In this document: piece by piece, positions 55,335 through 63,112 of the stretch
Layout: each line of letters starts with the position of its first letter
How positions within the stretch are numbered: position 1 is the first letter of the stretch
Origin: Planctomycetota bacterium
GTDB lineage: Bacteria > Planctomycetota > Phycisphaerae > Phycisphaerales > UBA1924
DNA length: 64,000 nt
Direction of reading: 5' to 3'
Assembly: GCA_018968885.1 (NCBI GenBank)
Contig: JAGWZK010000001.1
Coordinates: 1-64,000, forward strand
Program-made: the position numbers and the translations under genes
The notes under the pieces: model-generated
Told to the model about the DNA's origin: nothing
The model's input: the letters and a program-made list of their open reading frames with translations, nothing else
The model's database searches: none

Positions 55335-56567
55335 ATGAAGTTCACACTCGCACACGCGTCCGCACTCGGTCTTATCGCCATCACATGCTGCGCGGCACAG
55401 TCATTGGCCGATGTCCGCATCTACGGCGGCCTCTCAAACTTCGATGTCTACAACGAAACCGGTGATGATTGCAACGAGTTTGAGTTCGAACTCGATGGCC
55501 CACACCCCGAAGACGTCTATCACACGTACCGCAACGGCAACTACGGCGCGCCCCGCATCGAATCCCTCCCCGGCAACACCGGCATCCGCGTCATCTACTC
55601 CCATCCTGCTCACGCCACGCACAATCACGCCGTCGAGCACTTCGGCGTCTCGCTCCGTGGCGGCTCACTCGTCACCGGCCAGCGCTTCCGCTGGATCACT
55701 GGCGGCATTCAGCCACCGGCCCCTCCGGCCAATCCTCCCCTTCCCACCCTCTCCCTCATCATCACCACCCTCAGCAACCGCGAAGTCGTCCTCGAAACCC
55801 TTACCAACACCGATGCCCACAATCGCCCCATCTGGGTCAAGCGCAAGGTCACTCGAGTCAATCGCGAAGTCTCTCTCGAAGAGCTCATGCCCAACGATCC
55901 ACTCATCCAGAACTCGACCGATCTCGATGCCGCGCCTGTCATGCTCGATGTCGGCGAACCTATCGAGCACGATGAACAAGTCGCCGACTTCTTCGAGCAA
56001 AGCAGCCAAGTCATCTCCTACGACGTCTGGCTGGATTCTCAGCGCCGCGTCGGCAACACCTGGATTCACGAGCCCGGTGTCCGCCTCGGCATGGTCATGA
56101 ACGCCTCACTCACGCAGCGCCCCGGCTGCGACACCGGCACCCCCACCATCACCACGCAACCCACCGACACCTGCGCCTGGCTCGGCGCCGCAACCGATCT
56201 CTACTGCGAAGCCGAATCAGACCCCAACTACGGCGAACTCTTCTATCAGTGGCGTCACGAAAGCGTCGACCTCCCCGGCGAAGACAACCCCCGCCTCGAA
56301 CTCGCCCTCATCACTCCCGATTCCGCCGGCGCCTACACCTGCGTGGTCCGCAACGACTGCGGCTTCGTGATGTCCTACTCCGCCCACCTCTCCGTCATCT
56401 CCTGCGATGCCGACTACAACAAAGACAACACCATCGACTTCTTCGACTATCTCGATTTCGTCGGCGATTTCGCCGACGGCAAGTTCTGGGCCGATTTCAA
56501 CGACGATGGCATCCTTGATTTCTTCGACTACCTCGACTTCGTTGCCGCTTTCGCCAACGGCTGCTGA
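55335..56567 (+). CDS. Secreted Ig-like protein with GC-type dockerin
   Basis: The 410-aa product has a signal peptide (ending SLADV) and an ATG preceded by AGGAG at seven bases. Residues about 25-260 are an unrecognised beta-rich domain. An Ig-like domain follows (about 265-350), seen in CAWLGAATDLYCEAESDP, YGELFYQWRHESVDLPGE and SAGAYTCVVRNDCG, with cysteines placed like those of Ig folds. The tail has DYNKDNTIDFFDYLDFV and DFNDDGILDFFDYLDFV and ends ANGC. It probably acts at the cell surface in binding or adhesion. A terminator follows. It ends 120 bases from the convergent repressor gene, at the border of the phage-derived cassette. Confidence 0.78.
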   Translation: MKFTLAHASALGLIAITCCAAQSLADVRIYGGLSNFDVYNETGDDCNEFEFELDGPHPEDVYHTYRNGNYGAPRIESLPGNTGIRVIYSHPAHATHNHAVEHFGVSLRGGSLVTGQRFRWITGGIQPPAPPANPPLPTLSLIITTLSNREVVLETLTNTDAHNRPIWVKRKVTRVNREVSLEELMPNDPLIQNSTDLDAAPVMLDVGEPIEHDEQVADFFEQSSQVISYDVWLDSQRRVGNTWIHEPGVRLGMVMNASLTQRPGCDTGTPTITTQPTDTCAWLGAATDLYCEAESDPNYGELFYQWRHESVDLPGEDNPRLELALITPDSAGAYTCVVRNDCGFVMSYSAHLSVISCDADYNKDNTIDFFDYLDFVGDFADGKFWADFNDDGILDFFDYLDFVAAFANGC

Positions 56568-56649
56568 TCCGCAGCTTCACCCCTCCAAAGTGTGGCCGCC
56601 GAGCCCGCGGCCACGCTTCATTCAACATCACCCACCATCCGGAGGAGAG

Positions 56650-56682
56650 AGCCCCGCAGGCAGCCATGCTTGCGGGGCTTTT
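56650..56682 (+). terminator. Terminator after the GC-dockerin gene at 55335
   Basis: AGCCCCGCA (56650-56658) pairs with TGCGGGGCT (56671-56679) and is followed by TTT. It closes the GC-dockerin transcript just before the convergent repressor stop at 56688. Confidence 0.8.
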
Positions 56683-56687
56683 CACTT

Positions 56688-57548
56688 TCACCCCCCCACC
56701 TTCCGAATCACACTCACCGCAACATACAACCCCCCGATTTCTTCTCGCTCCAATATCCGCGCCGGATACTTTGCGTTCAACGGCTGCAGTCGCAATCGCC
56801 CCTCTTCCTCAAAATACACCCGCTTGAATGTCGTCTCGGCGTCCCGCTCCAACCTCACAAAGCAGTCGTTCCCATCCTTCACATCCCGCATCGGGCTGAA
56901 CACCACCACATCCCCTTCGCGATACTCCGGCATCATCGAGTCCCCCACCACTCGCGCCGCAAACGCATCCGCATCCGTCACCTCCGGACACCGCACATAC
57001 TCATCCGCCACCCGCGCTGGATATCCCAGATCCGTAAACTCGCGCGGATACCCCGCCGCTACTTTGTTAATCAGCGGCACATCACGCGTCGAAACCATCT
57101 GCATGCGTTCTTCACCCGGCGACAGTTGCTCGATCAACTCGCGCAACTCCCCACTCTTCAGCGCAGCATCCAAACCCTTCATCTTCGATAGCCGCGCCAT
57201 CAACTCTTCCCGCGCCCGCGATGCACGCTCCGCCTGCTGAGACAATCTCCACACCGTGTGCTTCACACGCCCCGGAGTCCTCCCCCACGCCGCGGCATCC
57301 GCAAACGTCCCCGGCTGAACACCCAACGCACGCTCCAACGCACCCACGATCTCATCACTCGGTGGCGGCCTCTTCCCACTCTCAAGCTCCGACAGATATG
57401 ACCGCGCACACCCCACCACTTCGGCGACCTGGGCCAGCGTCATCCCCCGCCGCCGCCGCGCTTCACGCAACAGATCCCCAAGCGTCGAAGGAGCCGCACC
57501 CCCTTCGCCCGAAGATTCTGAATGAAAATGTGAACCTGACAACACCAT
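56688..57548 (-). CDS. XRE-type repressor with S24 (LexA/CI-like) peptidase domain
   Basis: A 286-aa phage-type repressor. The N-terminal HTH (about residues 20-80) is LGDLLREARRRRGMTLAQVA then VVGCARSYLSELESG. The C-terminal S24 domain has the catalytic Ser in VGDSMMPEYREGD and the Lys in ETTFKRVYF. An Ala-Gly bond in INKVAAGYPREF lies where self-cleavage occurs in CI and LexA, so RecA-stimulated inactivation is plausible. I used the ATG at 57548 (AAGG four bases upstream); ATGs at 57581 and 57608 are in frame. It is divergent from the cassette at 57759 and has its presumed operator at that cassette's promoter. This indicates control by DNA damage, which is inference. Confidence 0.88.
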   Translation of the reverse strand: MVLSGSHFHSESSGEGGAAPSTLGDLLREARRRRGMTLAQVAEVVGCARSYLSELESGKRPPPSDEIVGALERALGVQPGTFADAAAWGRTPGRVKHTVWRLSQQAERASRAREELMARLSKMKGLDAALKSGELRELIEQLSPGEERMQMVSTRDVPLINKVAAGYPREFTDLGYPARVADEYVRCPEVTDADAFAARVVGDSMMPEYREGDVVVFSPMRDVKDGNDCFVRLERDAETTFKRVYFEEEGRLRLQPLNAKYPARILEREEIGGLYVAVSVIRKVGG

Positions 57549-57686
57549 GTCACCTTCTTGTCGAATCAGTGTGCGGAACATGTTAGCAACCCCGTTTCTG
57601 ACTTGCAAGAGGCGTTTTTACATCATTAGCCCAGGTCTTATAACCCCTCTATGGTGCCGCGAGCGTCATAGAGACCAAACAAAATC

Positions 57687-57715
57687 TTGACGACCAGAGA
57701 ACTTTGTGGTATAAA
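57687..57715 (+). promoter_or_regulatory. Strong sigma-70-like promoter of the phage-derived cassette
   Basis: TTGACG (57687-57692) and TATAAA (57710-57715) are separated by exactly 17 bases. Transcription should start near 57722, about 37 bases before the ATG of the first cassette gene. Confidence 0.75.
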
Positions 57716-57723
57716 TCCGGTAT

Positions 57724-57741
57724 GTTCACCGCTCAGTGAAC
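57724..57741 (+). promoter_or_regulatory. Probable operator (perfect inverted repeat)
   Basis: GTTCAC and GTGAAC form a perfect 6-bp inverted repeat with a 6-base spacer, at the likely transcription start. It would be a natural site for the divergent S24 repressor dimer. One further GTGAAC half-site occurs at 57530-57535 near the repressor start. Confidence 0.65.
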
Positions 57742-57758
57742 AAGACCGGAGGTCGTCC

Positions 57759-58442
57759 ATGTATATCCCAGCACCTGCTCGTTCCCAAGCCCTCGCCACC
57801 CAACCCGTAACCCAACTCGCGCCCCAAGTCTCAACGCGCCCAAGCTACCGCCCTTCCCTCGACGCCAATCCACCCCGTGTCGATCGCCTCGATCCGACTC
57901 CGGCTTCACGCCCCTGCCTGGCGGCAGGGCTGACTCTGCGACGCACCATCCCCGAATCACAACGCACGCTCATGCTCAGCCGCGCTCGCTATCTCAATGA
58001 AGCCGACCGCACCTTTCTCACGCAACTCCTGGCCGATGGGCGCACCTGCCGCGAACTCGCTGCGATCGCGCAACTCAATATCCCAATCACCGGCCCCGCC
58101 TCACGCGCCAATGTCACCCTCCTCACCCGCCAAGCCCGCAACACCGCGCGGCTCATGCAACGCCGCTTCATTCGTCTCGCCAATCGCTTGCTGCATCCCA
58201 CCTTTGCCTACCTCATCACTCACTTGCGTGATATGCCCCCGACGCGGGCGCGCCTCTGCACCCTCCACTTCATGCACGGGCTCAGCATCCGCGACACCGC
58301 ACGCGCGATGAACCTTCCCTACTGCACCGTCCGCCACATCTGCCAGGTCACCCTTGCCAAGGCCGAAGCTCTTGCGGCAGCAACGCCAGCAACTCGCACA
58401 TCTATGCCAGAGTCGCCGACTCATCACCCCGGCACGAGTTAA
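57759..58442 (+). CDS. HTH protein with sigma region 4-like domain
   Basis: A 227-aa protein with a Pro-rich, probably disordered N-terminus (1-60). A helical region (about 75-160) contains AQLLADGRTCREL-like helices, and the C-terminal HTH (about 172-203) reads HGLSIRDTARAMNLPYCTVRHI. This resembles sigma-70 region 4, where T-V-R sits in the recognition helix. Region 2 is missing, so it is probably a DNA-binding regulator, not a full sigma factor. GGAGG six bases upstream fixes the ATG at 57759. It is the first gene under the repressed promoter, as expected for an early regulator that turns on later genes. Confidence 0.65.
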   Translation: MYIPAPARSQALATQPVTQLAPQVSTRPSYRPSLDANPPRVDRLDPTPASRPCLAAGLTLRRTIPESQRTLMLSRARYLNEADRTFLTQLLADGRTCRELAAIAQLNIPITGPASRANVTLLTRQARNTARLMQRRFIRLANRLLHPTFAYLITHLRDMPPTRARLCTLHFMHGLSIRDTARAMNLPYCTVRHICQVTLAKAEALAAATPATRTSMPESPTHHPGTS

Positions 58443-58524
58443 TCGCACGCACTGATCGCCCTGATGCGAACCACGCTTCACATCTCAGCACATGAGTCAG
58501 TGATCACACGCCATCTCCGTCTTT

Positions 58525-58562
58525 CTCTTTCAACTTTCTCCTTTCCACTTTCAACTGAAGGA
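58525..58562 (+). promoter_or_regulatory. TTTCAACTT-type leader before the ABC ATPase gene
   Basis: CTCTTTCAACTTTCTCC is followed by TTTCCACTTTCAACTG and then AAGGA, the ribosome site for the ATG at 58568. It is related to the leaders at 41069 and 60083. Confidence 0.5.
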
Positions 58563-58567
58563 ACCCC

Positions 58568-59287
58568 ATGTCCACCCTCTCCCCACTTTCGCCCCTCTCC
58601 CCTCACGCACTCCTCACCCGTGCCGTCTTCGGCATCTCGCACACTCTGGCTCGTCCACTCTCGCGTCATGCCACAGCGCTCGCGCACGCCAAGTCGCTCG
58701 TGGTGCGCGTCGATGCCGCACGTCCGCATCAGCCCCACTCAACCTTCATTCTCCTTTCTGGCCCCAGTGGCAGTGGCAAATCCACCCTGCTCCGCGCCCT
58801 GCGCACGCATCTGGCCGACCACGCCCCGCCACCGATTCTGAATCTGGCTCAACCGCCACTTGTCGAATCAACCCACATCCTCATCGATGACATTGCGCAG
58901 CACACACACTTTGCCTGGCATCGCATCGCGTTAGCCCTCACGCGCATCGGCCTGGCACAGCCGGATCTGTGGCTGTCGCGCATCTCACGCCTCAGCGATG
59001 GTGAACGCAGCCGCGCACTATTGGCCCAGGCCCTCCTCACGCTGCAAGCCACCTCACCACGCCCCACATTGCTCGTCGATGAGTTCCTTTCGCTGCTGGA
59101 TCGCCCCTGTGCCCTCGCCGCGCTCTCGGGCATCCGGCGCTTGCTTTCGGATCATCCCGGCGCACTCCTCATCGGGGCCACCGCGCATCATGATCTCGCC
59201 GCAACGCTCGATCCTTCCGCGTCCTTCGTCACGCATCTCGACCACTGCCGTGCCACTGTCCTCTTCCCATCCCCGTCCTCTCGCTGA
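58568..59287 (+). CDS. Soluble ABC-type ATPase of the phage-derived cassette
   Basis: A 239-aa protein with all ABC ATPase motifs: Walker A GPSGSGKS (about 65-72), signature LSDGERSR (142-149), Walker B TLLVDEF with the catalytic Glu, a D-loop-like LLDRP, and a switch His in GATAHHD. There are no membrane helices or permease partner, so it is not a transporter. Together with the next gene it matches, as two proteins, the fused ABC ATPase-acetyltransferase family (COG2401-like) known from some phages and archaea. It may act on DNA or a protein complex with the GNAT protein and terminase. AAGGA lies five bases before the ATG. Confidence 0.8.
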   Translation: MSTLSPLSPLSPHALLTRAVFGISHTLARPLSRHATALAHAKSLVVRVDAARPHQPHSTFILLSGPSGSGKSTLLRALRTHLADHAPPPILNLAQPPLVESTHILIDDIAQHTHFAWHRIALALTRIGLAQPDLWLSRISRLSDGERSRALLAQALLTLQATSPRPTLLVDEFLSLLDRPCALAALSGIRRLLSDHPGALLIGATAHHDLAATLDPSASFVTHLDHCRATVLFPSPSSR

Positions 59288-59302
59288 ACCGGAGTCCACA
59301 CG

Positions 59303-60040
59303 ATGCCCCTCACTCTCGATCCTCAACGGGTCGCCGACGCCGCACCGCCCGTATCACCCGCATCGCCCACACACTGCATCACCATCATTCGCGGCTGCCC
59401 ATCCGATCTTTCCACACTCTCACAACATCACTATCGCATCACGCCCCCCGTCGCCGTCGAACGCATTCTCTCCGCCATCGACACGCACACCGGCGATGTC
59501 GTCGGTGTCCTCGCCGCCAGCCGCCCACCCTTGAATGACTCATGGCGTGCCATCGCGTGGCCACACCTTCTCCCAACGCACCTCGCACCCCGTGAACGCG
59601 CCAAAGTCATCAATGCCAACATCCGCATCATTTCACGCGTGATCGTCTGTCCCGCGCGCCGCTCTCTTTCCATCGCCAAAGACCTGGTGTCTTGCTACCT
59701 GGCCGATCCACTCACACCCTGCACCGAAGCATTGGCCGCGATGGGTGATCTTGTCCCCTTCTTTCAGCGCGCTGGCATGCGCGCCATACCCCTTTCCACC
59801 CCACGCCGCGATCTCACCCTCTTACGCGCCCTCGCATCCAGCGGCATCACTCCTCTCGATCTCGCCGGTCTGGATCACCTAGTCCACCTCTCTCACCCGA
59901 TCCCCGACGCACTCGCCGTCCCCCTACGACGCTGGGCTTCCGCCCATCGCAGCACACGCTCACTCACCGATCTTGACACCATCGCCCTCAAAGCGTCCAA
60001 CGCACTCCTCTCCCCTCGCTGTGCATACGTCTCGCCCTAG
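59303..60040 (+). CDS. GNAT-like acyltransferase partner of the ABC ATPase
   Basis: A 245-aa protein with a GNAT-type core at about residues 25-165. The acyl-CoA loop region is SRVIVCPARRSLSIAKDLV, and the following EALAAMGDLVPFFQRAGM matches the pattern (M-x(4)-PFF-x-AGM) of the acetyltransferase half of COG2401-like proteins. The pyrophosphate loop lacks a clean RxxGxG/A, so activity is not assured. The C-terminal 80 residues are helical and unrecognised. It starts 15 bases after the ATPase gene, with CGGAG upstream. Mu Mom, a DNA-modifying enzyme, is also GNAT-like, so a role in modifying DNA or a packaging protein is possible, but this is inference. Confidence 0.6.
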   Translation: MPLTLDPQRVADAAPPVSPASPTHCITIIRGCPSDLSTLSQHHYRITPPVAVERILSAIDTHTGDVVGVLAASRPPLNDSWRAIAWPHLLPTHLAPRERAKVINANIRIISRVIVCPARRSLSIAKDLVSCYLADPLTPCTEALAAMGDLVPFFQRAGMRAIPLSTPRRDLTLLRALASSGITPLDLAGLDHLVHLSHPIPDALAVPLRRWASAHRSTRSLTDLDTIALKASNALLSPRCAYVSP

Positions 60041-60082
60041 CACGCGCTCCCAATCTCGCATAGCCCCGGGTCTCCGCTCTCC

Positions 60083-60111
60083 ACTTTCAACTTTGAACTT
60101 TCAACTCAAGG
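60083..60111 (+). promoter_or_regulatory. TTTCAACTT-type leader before the terminase gene
   Basis: ACTTTCAACTTTGAAC continues as TTTCAACTCAAGGA. The last part is the ribosome site for the ATG at 60118. Over its TTTCAACTTTGAACTTTCAA core it is identical to the leader at 41069. Confidence 0.6.
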
Positions 60112-60117
60112 ACTCCC

Positions 60118-61755
60118 ATGACCACCTCACTCACCTCCCACGCCATCCCCACCACACCCGATGCGCTGCACGCCACCGTGCACAACATGCTGCAACTCTC
60201 ACTCCCCCGCCGCGCTGTCTTGCCCGGTCACGCATCTGCGTTCGCGTTTCTTGCGCACGCCTTTCTCGCACCTGCCGGTCATTCGCCGCAGACCACTTCA
60301 CCAGATTCCGTGCTCTGGGCCGCGCGAGGCGCAGGCAAGACCTTCCTCGGCGCACTCCTGGTCTTGCTGGATCTGCTCTTTCGCCCCGGCATCAGCGTCC
60401 GCATTCTCAGTGGCTCCCTGGCCCAGTCGCTGCGCATGTATCAACACCTCAAGCGCTTCCTCCACATCGCCCGCCTCGAAGACCACGTCGATGGCAAGCT
60501 CCGCGCTCACGGATTCTCCCTTTCCAACGGCTCACACGTCGAAGTCCTCGCTCAATCTGAAACCAGCATCCGCGGCACGCGCGTCCAGCGCATCGTCTGC
60601 GACGAGGTAGACCTCTTCACCCCCTCACTCTTCGATGCCGCCCAACTCGTCACCCGCTCTGCCACCTGCGCTGGCCACCACATCCACGGCTCGGTCATCT
60701 GCCTCAGCACCCTGCATCGCCCACATGGCGTCATGACTCGCCTCATCGCCGATTGTGCCGCCAGCACACGCACACTCTTCAAATGGTCCGTGATCGATTC
60801 TCTGGAACGCTGCCCAACCTCGCGCGCCTGCACCCCCGACACGCCAAACCCGGATGCCAACGCCATTCCTCTCCCCGTTCTTGAATCGCCGCCCCCGCAA
60901 GCATGTCCCTTGCACAACGACTGCCAGGGTCGCGCCAAACACATCAACACCGCAGAGCCGGGTCATTACTTCATCGCCGATGCCATCTCGCTCAAAGCCC
61001 GCGTCAGTATCGACACTTGGAAATCAGAGATGCTCTGCCAGGGCATCTCCCGTGCCGATGCCGTCTACGACCGCTTTCGCGTCGAAACCCACGTCATTCA
61101 CTCGTGTCCGCTCGAGTCGCGCTTTCGTCGCGGTCACCGCCCCGATCAAGACAGTACTTCTGGCACCGACGAACACCTCTCCCTGGTCTGCGGCATGGAC
61201 TTTGGCGTGCGCAACCCCTCCGCCATCCTCTGGGGCATCCTCGATACCTCAATCGATCGCCTGCCAAAGTTGTACATCATCGACGAACTGCACACCGTTG
61301 GCGAACTCACCGAGGTCAACGCCCGACGCATCATGCAGGGACGCAGCGCCAATACGGACACCGCGCCCGAGGGAATGCGCTGGAAAGTCCCGGCCTCTGT
61401 CGCGATCGATCCGGCGGGGCAGTCGCGCACTTCCAATAGTGCTTTCACCGACGCCGCACACCTGCGCACTGCCGGCCTCACCACCATTTCGCCGGACAAC
61501 ACTGTGGATCTTGGTATCGGTGCAGTCAGGGCGTTGATCTCTCCGGCCTCCGGACCGCCCCGACTGCTGATCCACTCGCGCTGCACGCGCCTAATCAATG
61601 ACCTCCTCACGTATCGCTACAACCCCGACCGCCCCCACAGTGATACCCCCGTCAAAGACGGCCCCGATCACTCCTGCGATGCCCTCCGCTATATGGTGAT
61701 GGCACTCGGACGGCGTCCTTCCAAGAACGAAAGAACCGAGTGTGTTCCTTTCTAG
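60118..61755 (+). CDS. Phage-type terminase large subunit
   Basis: A 545-aa DNA-packaging motor protein. The ATPase half has Walker A AARGAGKT (about residues 68-75), Walker B IVCDEVDLF (about 159-167) and a coupling motif CLSTLHRPHG (about 195). A segment from about 232 to 270 carries four cysteines in two CxxxxxC pairs (CPTSRAC and CPLHNDC), suggesting a metal site. The RNase H-like nuclease half has CGMDFGVRNPSAI (Asp 361), LYIIDELHTVGEL, and the final acidic residue in DHSCDALRYMVMAL. Both active sites look intact. No small terminase, portal, capsid or protease gene follows. AAGGA lies seven bases upstream. It is the last gene of the repressor-controlled cassette. Confidence 0.85.
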   Translation: MTTSLTSHAIPTTPDALHATVHNMLQLSLPRRAVLPGHASAFAFLAHAFLAPAGHSPQTTSPDSVLWAARGAGKTFLGALLVLLDLLFRPGISVRILSGSLAQSLRMYQHLKRFLHIARLEDHVDGKLRAHGFSLSNGSHVEVLAQSETSIRGTRVQRIVCDEVDLFTPSLFDAAQLVTRSATCAGHHIHGSVICLSTLHRPHGVMTRLIADCAASTRTLFKWSVIDSLERCPTSRACTPDTPNPDANAIPLPVLESPPPQACPLHNDCQGRAKHINTAEPGHYFIADAISLKARVSIDTWKSEMLCQGISRADAVYDRFRVETHVIHSCPLESRFRRGHRPDQDSTSGTDEHLSLVCGMDFGVRNPSAILWGILDTSIDRLPKLYIIDELHTVGELTEVNARRIMQGRSANTDTAPEGMRWKVPASVAIDPAGQSRTSNSAFTDAAHLRTAGLTTISPDNTVDLGIGAVRALISPASGPPRLLIHSRCTRLINDLLTYRYNPDRPHSDTPVKDGPDHSCDALRYMVMALGRRPSKNERTECVPF

Positions 61756-61778
61756 CAACAGACGTTGTATCATCGCTC

Positions 61779-63056
61779 ATGTCCACCGGCCTGCAAGATA
61801 CTCTGCGCTTGTCCAAGCAGTTGTTGCTGTCAGGCAGCGTGGGGTTTCCCGATGCTGCCATGCGGTTCTTGCTGGCGTTGAACACCGCCGAAGTAGAAGC
61901 GTGGATGCACCTGGCACTGGTGGCGCGGCTGATGAAGGAGGATCACACCGCCGCGCGGTTCGCTCGGTTTGTCCTGAATCGCGACTCCAAGCACGCTCAG
62001 GCCAAGCAGATGTTGCAAGCGACCAAAGACGCCGGCCCTTCGCTGGATGCTCGCTCCACCCCACAGGGGCGATACCTGCTTATCCGCGCGTGGAACGCTG
62101 GCTTCTGGTCAGATGTCGATCATGTGCTGGGATGCCTGCTGCTGGCATCGCTCACCAATCGCACACCTGTCATCCACTGGGGCCCGGATTCTCGCTACGG
62201 GGGAACGCCAGAACGCAGCGCGTGGGACAACTTCTTCGAGCCCGTGTCGACGCTCACCGTGCACGATCTGGCGGCACAGAAACTCGCATGCTTCCCGCCC
62301 AAGTGGAATCACGAAAACATCTCCGGCCCATCGATCAATCGCTTCAATGGCAAACACTCACGCACCAGTTATCTCTCGCTGCTGAATCGCCCCGAGCCGG
62401 TGGTGGTGGCGGATTTCTTCGTGCCGCTGGCCGGTGTGTTTTTCTATCTGCGGCCCGACCATCCAGACTTTGATTCGCATCCACAGACCATCCTGCGACG
62501 CACGCTGATCGAACAGGTTCGACCCTTGCCACAGCATCGTGCCGCCGCCGCAGAATTCACCGGCCGCCACTTTGGCAACGGTCCGGTGCTGGCAGTGCAC
62601 GTTCGCGGCACGGACAAAACCGATGAAGACCCCACCGCCAACGAATGGAACCAGCGCTTCACCATGATCGCGGATCAATCACTCAAGAACGGATTGGTGA
62701 AGTCGCTGTTTCTCATGACCGATACCGCCGCTGCGCAAGACAAATGGAGGAAGCTCTTTGGTGATGCGCTGATCTGTTCGCCGGCACAGGTATCGCAAGG
62801 TACAACGGCGCTGCATTTCACGCCCGGCCTGGATGGTGCCGCACTCGGACGCGAGATTCTGGTGGATTCGCTCATTGCAACTCACGCCGACCGATTTGTC
62901 GGCATGGCGTCAAGTAATGTGGCTCGAATGATCTCACTGTTGAAGCCTTGGGCTCCTGACACAATCGGCCTTCTGGGTGAAGATGTGCTGAACATGCCCA
63001 ATCCCATGCTAAGCGATCCGCGGATCGCCTTTGCCGGTCGCAATGAGCCGGAATGA
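61779..63056 (+). CDS. NodZ-like fucosyltransferase-family protein with TPR-like N-terminus
   Basis: A 425-aa protein. Residues 1-90 form TPR-like helices (LSKQLLLSGSVGFPDAAMRF, HTAARFARFVLNRDS). The rest resembles the GDP-fucose transferase superfamily (NodZ/FUT8-like): RYLLIRAWNAGFWSDVDHVLG for the acceptor half, VLAVHVRGTDKT for the GDP-sugar phosphate loop, LFLMTDTAAAQDKW, and DSLIATHADRFVGMASSNVARM. The fucosyl donor and the acceptor are inferred from the family. Start at 61779 (ATG) is chosen over upstream shadow sequence. It begins 23 bases after the terminase stop and may be read from the same promoter, though it seems an ordinary chromosomal gene. G-rich spacing and codon use differ from the C-ending cassette genes. 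Confidence 0.72.
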   Translation: MSTGLQDTLRLSKQLLLSGSVGFPDAAMRFLLALNTAEVEAWMHLALVARLMKEDHTAARFARFVLNRDSKHAQAKQMLQATKDAGPSLDARSTPQGRYLLIRAWNAGFWSDVDHVLGCLLLASLTNRTPVIHWGPDSRYGGTPERSAWDNFFEPVSTLTVHDLAAQKLACFPPKWNHENISGPSINRFNGKHSRTSYLSLLNRPEPVVVADFFVPLAGVFFYLRPDHPDFDSHPQTILRRTLIEQVRPLPQHRAAAAEFTGRHFGNGPVLAVHVRGTDKTDEDPTANEWNQRFTMIADQSLKNGLVKSLFLMTDTAAAQDKWRKLFGDALICSPAQVSQGTTALHFTPGLDGAALGREILVDSLIATHADRFVGMASSNVARMISLLKPWAPDTIGLLGEDVLNMPNPMLSDPRIAFAGRNEPE

Positions 63057-63058
63057 AA

Positions 63059-63082
63059 AACCCCCCGCCGAAGCGAGGGGTT
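63059..63082 (-). terminator. Terminator of the metalloprotease gene
   Basis: AACCCC (63059-63064) pairs with GGGGTT (63077-63082), with an inner CGC/GCG. On the minus strand this is followed by TTTTTCATT. It lies 30 bases past the stop of the gene at 63113. Confidence 0.75.
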
Positions 63083-63112
63083 GTGAAGTGTTCAGATGAT
63101 GTCACTCCGCAA

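Noticed and set aside
56688-63056. Complete prophage
   Set aside because: No integrase, portal, capsid, tail or lysis gene, and no flanking direct repeat was seen.
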